Shown here: piece after piece, positions 8,012-16,331 of the stretch
Layout: each line of letters begins with the position of its first letter
Numbering within the stretch: position 1 is the first letter of the stretch
From: Deltaproteobacteria bacterium
GTDB taxonomy: Bacteria; Myxococcota; B64-G9
NCBI GenBank assembly: GCA_016935365.1
Contig: JAFGRB010000307.1
Location: forward strand, 1 to 60,697
Reading direction: 5' to 3'
DNA: 60,697 nt
Translations under genes and position numbers: made by a program
Notes under the pieces: generated by a model
Databases searched by the model: none
Seen by the model: only the letters and a program-made list of their open reading frames with translations
What the model was told of the DNA's origin: nothing

Positions 8012-9519
8012 TCGCGATCTTCGTCACCTACCTCGTGCTGACCCTGGGCCTCGGGATCTGGCAGGCTTTCAAGACCAAGTCCCAGTCCGACTTCGTGCTC
8101 GGCGGCTCCAAGCTGCCGGGCTGGATGCTGGCGCTGAGCGAGCGGGCGACCGGCGAGTCGGCCTGGTTGCTGCTGGGCTTCACCGGCTTCGTCTACGCCT
8201 CGGGCCTGAGCGCGATCTGGATCGGCGTCGGCTGTCTGCTGGGTATCTGCACGGCCTGGATCGTGCTCGCCCGGCGCTTCCGCTCCGAGGCCGAGCGCTA
8301 CGGGGCGCTGACCATGCCCGAGTACTTCTCGGCCAAGTTCCCGCGCAAGGCCGCGACGATCCGCGGGCTGTCGACGCTGATCATCACCTTCTTCTTCGTC
8401 TTCTACGTCAGCGCCCAGTTCGCCGGCGCCGGCAAGACCATCCTCGAGACCTTCGGCCTCGATCCGCTCTGGGGCCAGATCATCGCAGCGGCGGTCATCC
8501 TGGTCTACGCCACCTTCGGGGGCTTCATGAGCGTGGTGGCCGTCGACGCGTTCCAGTCCGTGCTGATGATCGCCACGCTGGTGGTCACCCCGATCGTCAT
8601 GCTGGTCATGGTGGCCGGCGGGGATGGCCCTGGCATCGGCGCGGCCCTGGAGGCGGCCGGCGGCGGCATGGACTCGCTGGCCGGCAGCGCGACCGGCTTC
8701 GCCGCGGGCTTGCTGGTCTTCAACAACCTGGCCTGGTTCTTCGGCTACCTCGGCGGCCAGCCCCAGCTCAACGCGCGCTTCATGGGCATGCGGGACGAGC
8801 GCAACGTCAAGATCGGGCGCAACATCGCCGTGGTCTGGACCGTGCTGGCCTACGCCGGGGTGGTCGGGATCGGGCTCTGCGCTCTGGCGCTCTTCGGCCC
8901 CGGGGCGGTCGAGGACAACGAGATGATCCTGCCGCACGTGCTCACCGAGCTCTTCCCCTGGTGGCTGGCGGCCATCCTGCTGGCCGGGGCGGTGGCGGCC
9001 ATGATCTCGACGGCCCAGAGCATGCTGCTGGTGGCCGCCTCGTCCGTCAGCCAGGACGTCTACCAGGGCATTCTCAAGCGGGGCCGGGCGCCGGACAGGA
9101 CCGTGCTGCTCGTCTCGCGCGTGGCCACGCTGGCGATCGGCGCCCTGGGTCTGGTGCTGGCGCTGACCACCTCGGAGCTGATCTACACCATCGTCTCCTA
9201 CGCCTGGGCGGGCATCGGCTGCTCCTTCGCCCCGGCCATCCTGCTGTCGTTCTACTGGGAACGCTTCAGCTCGGCCGGGGTGGTGACCGCGCTCGTCGCC
9301 GGGATCGTCACCACGATCGTCTGGATCACCTGGCCGAGCCTGATGCGCTTGATCGGCCTCGATAGCCTGGCCGTGGACCTGGAGGGCACGATCACCGCCC
9401 GGGCGGTGACCTTCTGCGTGTCGATCGGCCTGGCCGTGCTGGTGACCCTGCTCACGCCGACGCCCATGGATGAGGGGGTCACCGAGCCGGCCATCAGGGG
9501 GTCAGACACCTTTACTTAG
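8008..9519 (+). CDS. sodium:solute symporter (SSS family, PutP-like)
   Basis: A 503-residue protein with about 13 hydrophobic segments. It begins MIAIFVTYLVLTLGLGIW, then the SSS features SDFVLGGSKLPGWMLALSERATGESAW, FGGFMSVVAVDAFQSVLM, and ISTAQSMLLVAASSVSQDVYQ. These match sodium/proline-type symporters. The substrate cannot be read from the sequence. Start ATG 8008 overlaps the bestrophin stop. The last residues (RGSDTFT) are encoded by the left arm of the 9495-9559 palindrome, so the C-terminus has been set by a repeat element rather than by the family. Confidence 0.9.
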   Translation: MIAIFVTYLVLTLGLGIWQAFKTKSQSDFVLGGSKLPGWMLALSERATGESAWLLLGFTGFVYASGLSAIWIGVGCLLGICTAWIVLARRFRSEAERYGALTMPEYFSAKFPRKAATIRGLSTLIITFFFVFYVSAQFAGAGKTILETFGLDPLWGQIIAAAVILVYATFGGFMSVVAVDAFQSVLMIATLVVTPIVMLVMVAGGDGPGIGAALEAAGGGMDSLAGSATGFAAGLLVFNNLAWFFGYLGGQPQLNARFMGMRDERNVKIGRNIAVVWTVLAYAGVVGIGLCALALFGPGAVEDNEMILPHVLTELFPWWLAAILLAGAVAAMISTAQSMLLVAASSVSQDVYQGILKRGRAPDRTVLLVSRVATLAIGALGLVLALTTSELIYTIVSYAWAGIGCSFAPAILLSFYWERFSSAGVVTALVAGIVTTIVWITWPSLMRLIGLDSLAVDLEGTITARAVTFCVSIGLAVLVTLLTPTPMDEGVTEPAIRGSDTFT

Positions 9520-9559
9520 CACTTAGAATAAGTGCTAAGTAAAGGTGTCTGACCCCCTG
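9495..9559. repeat. perfect 31-bp inverted repeat with 3-nt loop (GGGGTCAGACACC-type)
   Basis: Left arm 9495-9525 (CAGGGGGTCAGACACCTTTA... to ACTTA), loop GAA (9526-9528), and right arm 9529-9559 are exact reverse complements. It spans the convergent ends of the symporter (stop 9517-9519) and the uracil-DNA glycosylase (stop 9535-9537) and gives both proteins the same tail, RGSDTFT. GGGGTCAGACACCTTTA-like sequences are dispersed repeats in many bacterial genomes, often resembling REP elements mobilised by RAYT transposases; none is seen here. The hairpin would also be an efficient bidirectional transcription block. Confidence 0.85.
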
Positions 9560-10290
9560 TCGCTGCCGTCCGGCAGCATCCAGTCGGGGTGCGGCTGGCC
9601 GCGCTCCTCGAGCTGGTAGCGCACGCAGGAGGCCCAGTCGCCCTTGCAGTAGCGCTCGACCCAGGCGCAGTCCAGCTTGCCCGCCTCGCAGTAGTAGCGG
9701 ATCGGGCAGACCGGGTGCCACTTGCAGGGGGACAAGAGGACGCCCAGCTTCGCGTAGCTCGCCGCCATCTCGGGCTCGAGCGCGCGGTTGTGCAGCAGGG
9801 CGGCCGGGTGGCGGAGCGGGTAGATCTTGCGCTCGGCTACGAGGTGCAGCTGTCCGAGCACGGTGAAAAAGGCGCTCTTTTCCGGCATGGGAAGGCCGTG
9901 CCGCTCGAAGATGTCGCGGATGGCGAAGAAGCCGAGCGGCACGATGACCTCGGGGGCGACTCGCTCGATCTCCGCGTCCAGGTAGGGGCGGCAGGCCTGG
10001 ATCTCGTCGGGCTTGGGCTTGCGGTAGCCCGGCAGGAAGCACTTGACCAGGTTGGTCATGTAGACGGCCTCTCGCGCCACGCCGGCCTGGTCCAGCAGCT
10101 CGTCGAGCACCCGGCCCGAGGGGCCCAGGAACATGGCCCCCTCGCGGTCCTCCACCTGCCCCGGGGCCTGGGCCACCAGCATGAGCCGGGCCGAGGGGTC
10201 CCCCTCGCCGCACAGGGCGTGGATGCGCGTCTGCGCGAGGCGGCAGCGACCGCAGCTGCGGATCGACTCGCAGAGCTCGTCCGAGGGCAT
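9535..10290 (-). CDS. family-4-type uracil-DNA glycosylase with Cys-rich C-terminal extension
   Basis: A 251-residue protein. Likely [4Fe-4S] ligands are Cys 13, 16, 84 and 100, in family-4 spacing. Motif 1 reads AQAPGQVEDREGAMFLGPSG near residue 40, with Q where most family-4 enzymes have E (GEAPG). Motif 2 is HPAAL near 161. These enzymes excise uracil from DNA. Beyond residue 185 is a ~50-residue domain with six cysteines (189, 195, 201, 208, 215, 222) containing WHPVCPIRYYC and GDWASCVRYQLEERG. I recall similar tails in other deltaproteobacterial proteins. The final RGSDTFT derives from a palindromic repeat. Last gene of a four-gene minus-strand run. Confidence 0.88.
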   Translation of the reverse strand: MPSDELCESIRSCGRCRLAQTRIHALCGEGDPSARLMLVAQAPGQVEDREGAMFLGPSGRVLDELLDQAGVAREAVYMTNLVKCFLPGYRKPKPDEIQACRPYLDAEIERVAPEVIVPLGFFAIRDIFERHGLPMPEKSAFFTVLGQLHLVAERKIYPLRHPAALLHNRALEPEMAASYAKLGVLLSPCKWHPVCPIRYYCEAGKLDCAWVERYCKGDWASCVRYQLEERGQPHPDWMLPDGSDRGSDTFT

Positions 10291-10302
10291 GCGCGCTCCG
10301 CC

Positions 10303-11100
10303 TCAGGGCTGCGCGCTGAGCGCGAGCTGGGAGATGCCGGCTCGCTGCAGCGCGTCCATGACCGCCACCACGACCCTGTACGAGCAGTCCCGGCTGGCCA
10401 TGATCACCGCGCGATCGGGCCTGTCGGGCAGCCCGCGCAGGAACTCGACCAGCGGCTCGAGCTCCGGCTGCTCGGGCTGCGTCGTCATGCTCCAGGTGCG
10501 GCCCGGTCCCGGCAGCGAGATGTGCAGCGAACCCTGCTCGACCGCGACCTGGAGCGTGATCGCGCGCGGCTCGGGCACGGCCGGCAGGGCGATGGGCTCG
10601 GTGTGGACCGCGATGGGCTCGAGCAGGATCGCGTAGACGACCAGCGAGGCGTACAGCTCCGCGGCCCGGTCCGGCCCCAGGTCGTGACGCAGGATGGCCC
10701 ACAGGAGCTGCGTCCAGACCAGCAGCCTCTCGGTGTGACCGTCCGGGATCTCCGCATCGCAGAGCGCAGGCCGGGGCCCGGAGAGCAGCGGGCAGTAGGC
10801 CTCTCTGCAGGCCGCGATCAGCGCTGCCGAGCGCTGGTCGGGCGGCTGCGGCGCCAGGTCCTTCCAGGCGCGGCTGCAGCCGGGCTCGACGAAGAGCCCG
10901 GCGCAGGCCTCGGCCAGGATGGCGCTCATGTCCTCGGGGCGCACGGACGAGCGGGCTAGCTCGGCGAAGCCCTGGACGCAGCGGGCCATGGCCGGCAGGG
11001 CCTGCGGGTGACGGATCTCGGCTCTCGGGCGCGGCGCCTGCTGGCAGGCGATGGACAGGCAGAGACACAACGGTATGCAGAGGTCGAGCTGTCTTCGCAT
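10303..11100 (-). CDS. lipoprotein with ExbD/TolR-like periplasmic domain
   Basis: A 265-residue protein with signal LCIPLCLCLSIAC (lipobox Cys 19). The C-terminal ~60 residues (LEPLVEFLRGLPDRPDRAV, then VVVAVMDALQRAGISQLAL) resemble the periplasmic domain of ExbD/TolR, but the ExbD transmembrane helix with its proton-relay Asp is missing. The middle is Cys- and Leu-rich with no recognised domain. It sits 12 bp upstream of the glycosylase gene and 4 bp downstream of the chitobiase-domain lipoprotein. It is not part of a visible ExbB operon; the TonB2 operon lies 39 kb away. ExbD resemblance is by eye. Confidence 0.65.
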   Translation of the reverse strand: MRRQLDLCIPLCLCLSIACQQAPRPRAEIRHPQALPAMARCVQGFAELARSSVRPEDMSAILAEACAGLFVEPGCSRAWKDLAPQPPDQRSAALIAACREAYCPLLSGPRPALCDAEIPDGHTERLLVWTQLLWAILRHDLGPDRAAELYASLVVYAILLEPIAVHTEPIALPAVPEPRAITLQVAVEQGSLHISLPGPGRTWSMTTQPEQPELEPLVEFLRGLPDRPDRAVIMASRDCSYRVVVAVMDALQRAGISQLALSAQP

Positions 11101-11104
11101 GGCG

Positions 11105-12982
11105 CTACCAGTCGGGCCCGATGTAGCCGTAGTAGCGCCCCAGCCAGTAGGGCAGCAGATAGTCGCAGCCGGTGCGCTCCTCGCCCGAGTCCGAGCCGCC
11201 GTCGAGCGAGTAAGGGTTGCGATGCCAGATGACCATGTCGGGCGTGCGCAGGTTCGACGGCAGGGGGTAGAGCGCCTCGTCGGTCTGGGCCGGGTTCTTC
11301 TCGATCTCCGGCTTGGTCGAGTTGGTGACCTGCCGGTCCCTGAGCGGCGGCTCGGAGAAGACCACCACCTGCCACAGCGCCTCGTAGAGCGCCTCGGCGT
11401 CCTGCTCGCCGGTGGAGAAGAGGTACCAGGGCGTCTTGACCGGGTTGGCCTCGACCACGGCCTTGCGGTTGGGCGTGGTCTCGTCGGCGATGTTGAGCCA
11501 CAGGGTGTCGCGGAAGATGGCCTTGTAGGTCTCGCGCAGCGGCGGGTCCTGCTCGAGCCGCATCAAGTGGAACCAGTTCTGGTAGACCAGGTAGACGTTG
11601 TACCACTTGGTCCCGTAGCCCATGTAGACCCACTGGTGATCGCGCATGGCCCCGATGTAGTCGTGCTCGAAGGCCAGCTCCCGGTAGTAGTCGTCGAAGC
11701 GCTGCTCGCCCGAGACGTGGTGGGCGGCCTTGAACCAGGCCAGGCAGCAGACCGCGTTCATCCCGTTGGGCACCGGCAGGCCTTCCCAGGTCTCGCCGTC
11801 CATGTCTCCGTAGTGGGTCGTCTCGCCGTCCGGATCGACGATCTTCAGCCCGTGGTCCCAGACGTGATCCGCGAGCGCCACCAGGAAGTCGCGCACCTGC
11901 GATCGGGCCAGCTCGTCGTCGACCAGGTCGTAGGCCATGGCCAGGCCGTTGACCGCGCCCGAGACCTGGTCGCGGCTGGTGTCGCCTTTCCAGAAGTAGT
12001 CGGCGTACTCGCCCTGGCCGCGGTGCATGTCGGGCTGGGTGTCGACGTCGTCCCAGTAGCCGTCCTCCATGGGCCAGTCCTTGTGGGCGTAGCAGCGCCC
12101 GATGAGCCCGGGCATGCCGGTCACCAGCTGGAAGAGGCGCCAGCCGTCGATGTGATCCCGGATCAGCTCGAGGGCCTCGTCGCTTCTCGTGACCGCGTAG
12201 CGCAGCGCCATGGCCTGGGTGCACTGGCCCGACTGGAAGGCGCAGTCGCCGCAGGTGGAGTAGCGCAAGTTGCCTTCCGGATCGTCCGGGGTGCGGCAGT
12301 TGAACGCCAGGCCGTGGGTGTAGTGGCGCGCCTCGTAGACCCGCTGATAGCCCTCGGCCCGCAGCGCCAGCGGGCCCGGGCCCGGCTCGCCGCAGCGCAG
12401 GCCGTAGAGCTCGCAGGCCTCGGTCCCGGCCGCGTCCGAGGCGCACAGCACGAAGTAGGAAAAGCCCGCATCCCCGGCCGTACCGGCGAGCTCGCCGCTG
12501 TCCGCATCCAGGCTCATGCCCGCGGGCAGCTCGCCCCGCTGCACGCGCCAGTCGCCGTACGGCGGCTCGCCGCCGGTGGCCTGGAAGGTGTACGCGTAGG
12601 CGGCCTGCGGCGTGGCCACGGGCGGGAAGGCCCGCACGAGGCGGAACGGATCCACGGCGTAGCGGCCCGAGACGATCGGGCTGTCCGCCATGCCCTCGGC
12701 GACGGCCAGGGCCTGGATCTCGATCTCGGTGCCCACGCCCTGGATGCGGATGGGCTGCTCGGGCGAGAAGACCGGCGCGTCCCGGCCGGGCAGGCTGCCG
12801 TCGGTCGTGTAGTGGATGGCGGCGCCGGGCGTGGCGCAGCCGAGCGTCACCTCCAGGTCGCTGTCGAAACGACCCGGCGGCGGATCCATCTCGGGCGCGG
12901 CCACCTGCTCTGCAGCCCCACCGCCGCACGCGGAGGCCGAGAGCCACAGCAGGCAGCACGCGATCCATGAGCGGGCGTACAC
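11105..12982 (-). CDS. lipoprotein with chitobiase-C-terminal-like and Ig-like domains plus a large helical domain
   Basis: A 625-residue protein starting at GTG 12982, chosen because AGGAGG lies 7 nt upstream and a lipoprotein signal follows at once (WLSASACGGG, lipid Cys 19). Residues ~35-100 match a chitobiase/beta-hexosaminidase C-terminal-like fold (TPGAAIHYTTDGSLP). Residues ~110-165 resemble a putative-Ig module (ELPAGMSLDADSGELAGTAG). The remaining ~450 residues are Trp/Tyr-rich and largely helical (DDYYRELAFEHDYIGAM, VYQNWFHLMRLEQDPP), suggesting an alpha-toroid of the polysaccharide lyase or glycosidase kind. No catalytic motif could be assigned. Part of a four-gene operon beginning with a TerB-like gene. 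Confidence 0.75.
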   Translation of the reverse strand: MYARSWIACCLLWLSASACGGGAAEQVAAPEMDPPPGRFDSDLEVTLGCATPGAAIHYTTDGSLPGRDAPVFSPEQPIRIQGVGTEIEIQALAVAEGMADSPIVSGRYAVDPFRLVRAFPPVATPQAAYAYTFQATGGEPPYGDWRVQRGELPAGMSLDADSGELAGTAGDAGFSYFVLCASDAAGTEACELYGLRCGEPGPGPLALRAEGYQRVYEARHYTHGLAFNCRTPDDPEGNLRYSTCGDCAFQSGQCTQAMALRYAVTRSDEALELIRDHIDGWRLFQLVTGMPGLIGRCYAHKDWPMEDGYWDDVDTQPDMHRGQGEYADYFWKGDTSRDQVSGAVNGLAMAYDLVDDELARSQVRDFLVALADHVWDHGLKIVDPDGETTHYGDMDGETWEGLPVPNGMNAVCCLAWFKAAHHVSGEQRFDDYYRELAFEHDYIGAMRDHQWVYMGYGTKWYNVYLVYQNWFHLMRLEQDPPLRETYKAIFRDTLWLNIADETTPNRKAVVEANPVKTPWYLFSTGEQDAEALYEALWQVVVFSEPPLRDRQVTNSTKPEIEKNPAQTDEALYPLPSNLRTPDMVIWHRNPYSLDGGSDSGEERTGCDYLLPYWLGRYYGYIGPDW

Positions 12983-13001
12983 GGCTTCCTCCTGCAACCG
13001 G

Positions 13002-13478
13002 TCAGATCGCGGGACGGCCGCCGGGCCGGATGGCCTCGATGACCTCATCGGCCAGGGCCTCGGCCTCGTCCTCGCTCAGCCCCAGCATGCAGCGCAGCTT
13101 CTGGTCGAACTCGAACTCGCTGTCGTTGGTGTCCAGATCGCTCATGGCCATGGCGTAGGCCAGCTTGTAGGCCGTGCGCCGCGCGTAGGGGCGCTCGAGC
13201 TCCGAGGTGAACTCGCGCAGGTCGTCGTTGGCGTCGTGCTCGAAGGTCGCGACGAGATGATCGACGAGCTGCTTGACTTTCTCGGGCGTGGCCTGGGGAC
13301 CGTAGAGCAGCAGCATGGCCTCGGTGAAGGCGTCCAGCTCGCTCTCCATGAGCTTGCCGTCGGCGGCGATGGCCATGTAGGCGATCTCCAGGATGGCGTC
13401 CCGCTCTGCGGGCTCGAGCTTGTCGTGCGCGTCGGCGCCGAGCGCTTTCTCCACGTTCAAGGCCAGCATGCGTGCCAT
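13002..13478 (-). CDS. TerB-like (tellurite-resistance family) protein
   Basis: A 158-residue soluble protein with the TerB/DjlA-type helical pattern: AILEIAYMAIAADGKLMESELDAF and, after the midpoint, KLAYAMAMSDLDTNDSEFEFDQKL, both with acidic loops that bind divalent metal in TerB. Start ATG 13478 has AAGGA upstream; the longer frame to 13619 runs into the divergent promoter region. It heads the minus-strand operon and is divergent from the ArsA-type ATPase, whose own operon contains a second TerB-like protein. Role unknown; TerB domains often mark membrane-associated stress or defence complexes. Confidence 0.8.
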   Translation of the reverse strand: MARMLALNVEKALGADAHDKLEPAERDAILEIAYMAIAADGKLMESELDAFTEAMLLLYGPQATPEKVKQLVDHLVATFEHDANDDLREFTSELERPYARRTAYKLAYAMAMSDLDTNDSEFEFDQKLRCMLGLSEDEAEALADEVIEAIRPGGRPAI

Positions 13479-13624
13479 CGTACACGTCCTTGTCTGGCGG
13501 CGGGAAGACGATCGGCGAGCCGCCAGGAGCATGATACCGACATCGGCGCCGCCGGACAATGCCGATGAGGTCATCAGGTCATCAGGCTTGTGGGATGTGC
13601 GGCCCGAGGTGTAGAACATAGCCG

Positions 13625-14608
13625 ATGGAGCCAGCGGCGCTCATCGGCGGGCCGGGGCGCTTCGCCTTCTTCTCCGGCAAGGGCGGCGTGGGCAAGACCA
13701 CCCTGGCGGCCGCCTCGGCGGTCTACCTGGCCCGCCGGGGAAAGCGGGTGCTGATCACCTCGACCGATCCGGCCCACTCGCTGTCCGACGTCTTCGAGCG
13801 CGAGATCGGTCACCAGGGCGCCTGGCTCGAGCCCGGGCTGCAGGCCGTGGAGATCGATCCGGCCCTGCACTGGGCCGAGGCCACGGCTTCGGAGCCGCTG
13901 CCCGACACCGGCCGCCGCGCGGGGCGCGTGCAGCGGACGATGATGGAGGCCGTGCGGAGCATGGGCGAGGCGCCGGGGGTCGACGAGTACGTCTCGCTGG
14001 AGCTGATGCTCGACCTGATGAGCTCGGACGAATACGACATGGTGGTCTTCGACACCGCGCCGACCGGCCACACCCTGCGCCTGCTCATGCTGCCCGGCAT
14101 GCTCGACGGCTGGATCGGGCGCCTGTTGAGCCTGCGGGATCACTTCGCGCGCATCGGGCGAGCCTTGCGGAAGCTGCTGCCCAGGGGAGAGGCGGACGAG
14201 GCCGGCATGGAGCAGAACCTGCGCAGCGCTCGCGATCGCGTGGCCCAGGCGCGCGCGCTGCTGACCGATGCCGATCGGACCTTGTTCTGCCTGGTGAGCA
14301 TTCCCGAGGCCATGTCGGTGCTCGAGACCGCGCGGACGTTGACCTTCCTCCGCGAGCACGGCGTCCCGGTGGGCCTGGTGGTGGCCAACCAGATCCAGCC
14401 GGACTCGGATCTGTGCGTCTACTGCCGCCAGCGCAGGGCGGTGCACCTGCGAGAGCTGGAGCGGCTGCGGCAGCTCGTCGGCCAGGCCCCGTTCCGGGTC
14501 GTGCCTGCCCGGGCCAGGGACATCCGGGGCTGCGACGCCCTGGCCGGGCTCGGCGAGGAGCTCTGGTGCGCGGCTGGATCTCAAACGGAAGCGAGAGCGT
14601 TGTCATGA
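13625..14608 (+). CDS. ArsA/Get3-family ATPase
   Basis: A 327-residue P-loop protein. The deviant Walker A SGKGGVGKTT lies at about residues 17-26, followed by ITSTDPAHSLSDVF (switch I). VVFDTAPTGHTLRLL gives the switch II region. A CVYC motif (Cys 264, Cys 267) matches the zinc-binding CxxC of Get3-type members. There is a single ATPase unit, unlike the duplicated ArsA of arsenite pumps, and no arsB or arsR is nearby, so arsenite transport is unlikely. Stop overlaps the next start as ATGA, coupling it to a TerB-like membrane protein. A membrane-protein chaperone or sorting role is an inference. Confidence 0.88.
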   Translation: MEPAALIGGPGRFAFFSGKGGVGKTTLAAASAVYLARRGKRVLITSTDPAHSLSDVFEREIGHQGAWLEPGLQAVEIDPALHWAEATASEPLPDTGRRAGRVQRTMMEAVRSMGEAPGVDEYVSLELMLDLMSSDEYDMVVFDTAPTGHTLRLLMLPGMLDGWIGRLLSLRDHFARIGRALRKLLPRGEADEAGMEQNLRSARDRVAQARALLTDADRTLFCLVSIPEAMSVLETARTLTFLREHGVPVGLVVANQIQPDSDLCVYCRQRRAVHLRELERLRQLVGQAPFRVVPARARDIRGCDALAGLGEELWCAAGSQTEARALS

Positions 14609-15255
14609 GCGAATCCCAGGATCTCCTGCAGTCCCTGAGCCTCGATCAGAAACGCCGGCTGCTCGGCGCGCTGGCCGAGCTTTCCTGGAGCGATCGCGTC
14701 CTGATGACCGTGGAGAAGGAGCTGTTTCGCGACCTGTCCGTCTGGATGGGCGTGGACGACTCCGAGGGCTTGCAGATCCTCAAGCAGGCCCAGGACCCCG
14801 CGCGCCTGCGCCTGGACGGCCTGCCGCGCAAGGTCCGCGCCGTGGTCTTCGTCACCGGGGCGATGATGGTGCTCGTCGACGGCCTGTTCGCGGATGCGGA
14901 GAAGCGCGACCTGGCCGTGCTGGCCTCCTCGCTGGGCATCGCGCCGGACAGCGCGCGGGAGGTGGTCCAGGAGCTGAGGAGGCGCTCCAATCTACGGGAG
15001 CAGATCCGCGAGGCCATGAGCCAGTGCTACTCGGTGGCCGAGAGGCCGAGCCAGCAGGCCGTGACCCTGCGCAACGTCATCGGGGTGCTGGGCGCGTTCT
15101 TCGGCGTGGGCGTGGGCGCGTTCACCGCCCCGTCCATCATCCCGGGCGTGGTGGCCGGAGTCTTCGCCGGCGCCCTGGGTGGCGGCATCCTCGGCAGGGT
15201 GGTGGCCGGCATGCAGCACCACGAGACGGACGAGTACGAGTTCGAGGATCTCTAG
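14605..15255 (+). CDS. TerB-like protein with glycine-zipper membrane segment
   Basis: A 216-residue protein starting at ATG 14605, overlapping the ATPase stop. Residues ~1-135 are helical with a TerB/DUF533-like DGLFADAEKRDLAVLASSLGI motif. Residues ~160-205 form Gly/Ala-rich hydrophobic stretches (VLGAFFGVGVGAF, GVVAGVFAGALGGGILG) that look like a glycine zipper or hairpin membrane anchor. The C-terminus is acidic (HHETDEYEFEDL). Pairing with an ArsA/Get3 ATPase is suggestive, since such ATPases shield hydrophobic tail segments, but no function is demonstrated. Confidence 0.75.
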   Translation: MSESQDLLQSLSLDQKRRLLGALAELSWSDRVLMTVEKELFRDLSVWMGVDDSEGLQILKQAQDPARLRLDGLPRKVRAVVFVTGAMMVLVDGLFADAEKRDLAVLASSLGIAPDSAREVVQELRRRSNLREQIREAMSQCYSVAERPSQQAVTLRNVIGVLGAFFGVGVGAFTAPSIIPGVVAGVFAGALGGGILGRVVAGMQHHETDEYEFEDL

Positions 15256-15331
15256 CGAGGTACGACACGGAAGCATACGCGTTGCGGCAACGCCGCTCGG
15301 CTGCGCGCAACGCTCTGACGAAAGGACGCAT

Positions 15332-16273
15332 GTGAAGCGCTCGCAAATCATCCTGTGCGCCTGTCTGTGCGCGGCCGCGCTCGTCTCCTCGACCGCCCGT
15401 GCCAGGAAGATCCGGCTGGACTTCGACCGGGCCGATCTCGTCTCGGTGCTCGCGACCTTCGCCAAGCTCGACGGGCGCAACTACATCGTGCCCGACGCGC
15501 TCCGCGACCTGCGCTTCCACATCGTGACCGGCAGTCCTGTCGAGCTGGAGCAGGCCCAGCGGGCGCTGGACGCAGCCCTGGCCTCGGAGGGGCTCGTGCT
15601 GGTCGAGCGGCAGGGCTTCTGGATCGTCCAGCGCACATCGAGCCCGGCCCTGTCGAGGCCTGCGCCGCTGCCAGCCAGAGAGCGGTCGCTCCTCGACCTG
15701 CCGCCGGCCGCCTTCGAGCTGCCGGCGCCCGATCGCGCCCTGGCCCGCGAGGGCATGCCGCTCATCCAGGCCGCGGAGGCTGCCGCCCGCGCCGCGGGTG
15801 TGGAGATCGCGGAGCTCAGCACATCCAAGGAGGGACCTCGGCTCGACATGCGGCTTCGCCGGATCGAGGCCACGGGCCTGGCCCGCTTTCTGGGCGCGCT
15901 GGAGGCCGCCGGCGACCGCCGGGTGGACGGGCTCGAGCTGCGCGCGAGCTTCAGCAGGCCCGGGCAGCTGGACGTGGAGCTGCAGCTCGTGCGGCCCGCG
16001 CCGGATGACCGAGCTCGGTCCGCGCTCGCTGCGCTGCGGGAGCTCCTCGGCCTGCTCGCTCCCTTCGAGGGCACCCGGCTGCGCGAGCTGCACGTCGACG
16101 GGCCCAAGGTGCGCCTGCGGGGCATGGCCGCCACCTTCGAGGAGTGCGACTCGATTGTCGCCGCCTTGAAGGCGGCCGGCTTCGCGGAGATCAAGTCGAG
16201 GCCGCTGCGGATCGGCGACGGCGCGCGAGGCGTGCGCTTCGTGATGTGGATGGAACGGCGTGTGTCCGATTGA
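15332..16273 (+). CDS. exported protein with secretin (GspD/PilQ) N0-like domain
   Basis: A 313-residue protein starting at GTG 15332 with AAAGGA upstream; the ATG two bases earlier is followed immediately by a stop in its own frame. A signal peptide (IILCACLCAAALVSSTARA) is followed by a domain like the secretin N-terminal/STN fold: IRLDFDRADLVSVLATFAKL, GRNYIVPDAL, and a WIVQ strand. The C-terminal half (ATGLARFLGALEAAGDRRVD, LDVELQLVRP) resembles GspM/PilO-type periplasmic domains. The secretin pore domain is absent and no other T2SS or T4P genes are nearby, so it is an orphan or degenerate assembly component. Confidence 0.65.
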   Translation: MKRSQIILCACLCAAALVSSTARARKIRLDFDRADLVSVLATFAKLDGRNYIVPDALRDLRFHIVTGSPVELEQAQRALDAALASEGLVLVERQGFWIVQRTSSPALSRPAPLPARERSLLDLPPAAFELPAPDRALAREGMPLIQAAEAAARAAGVEIAELSTSKEGPRLDMRLRRIEATGLARFLGALEAAGDRRVDGLELRASFSRPGQLDVELQLVRPAPDDRARSALAALRELLGLLAPFEGTRLRELHVDGPKVRLRGMAATFEECDSIVAALKAAGFAEIKSRPLRIGDGARGVRFVMWMERRVSD

Positions 16274-16331
16274 GACGCGAGCTTTCCGGGGCTCGAGCTG
16301 CCTGCGCATCCGCGGGCGGATTCGTTATCCC

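Noticed and set aside
14413..14604. N-terminal extension of the second TerB-like gene
   Set aside because: Overlaps the ATPase in another frame with Arg/Ala-rich composition; ATGA overlap at 14605 is the natural start.
13625..14608. Arsenite-efflux ATPase
   Set aside because: Only one ATPase unit, CxxC of Get3 type, and no arsB/arsR/arsD neighbours.
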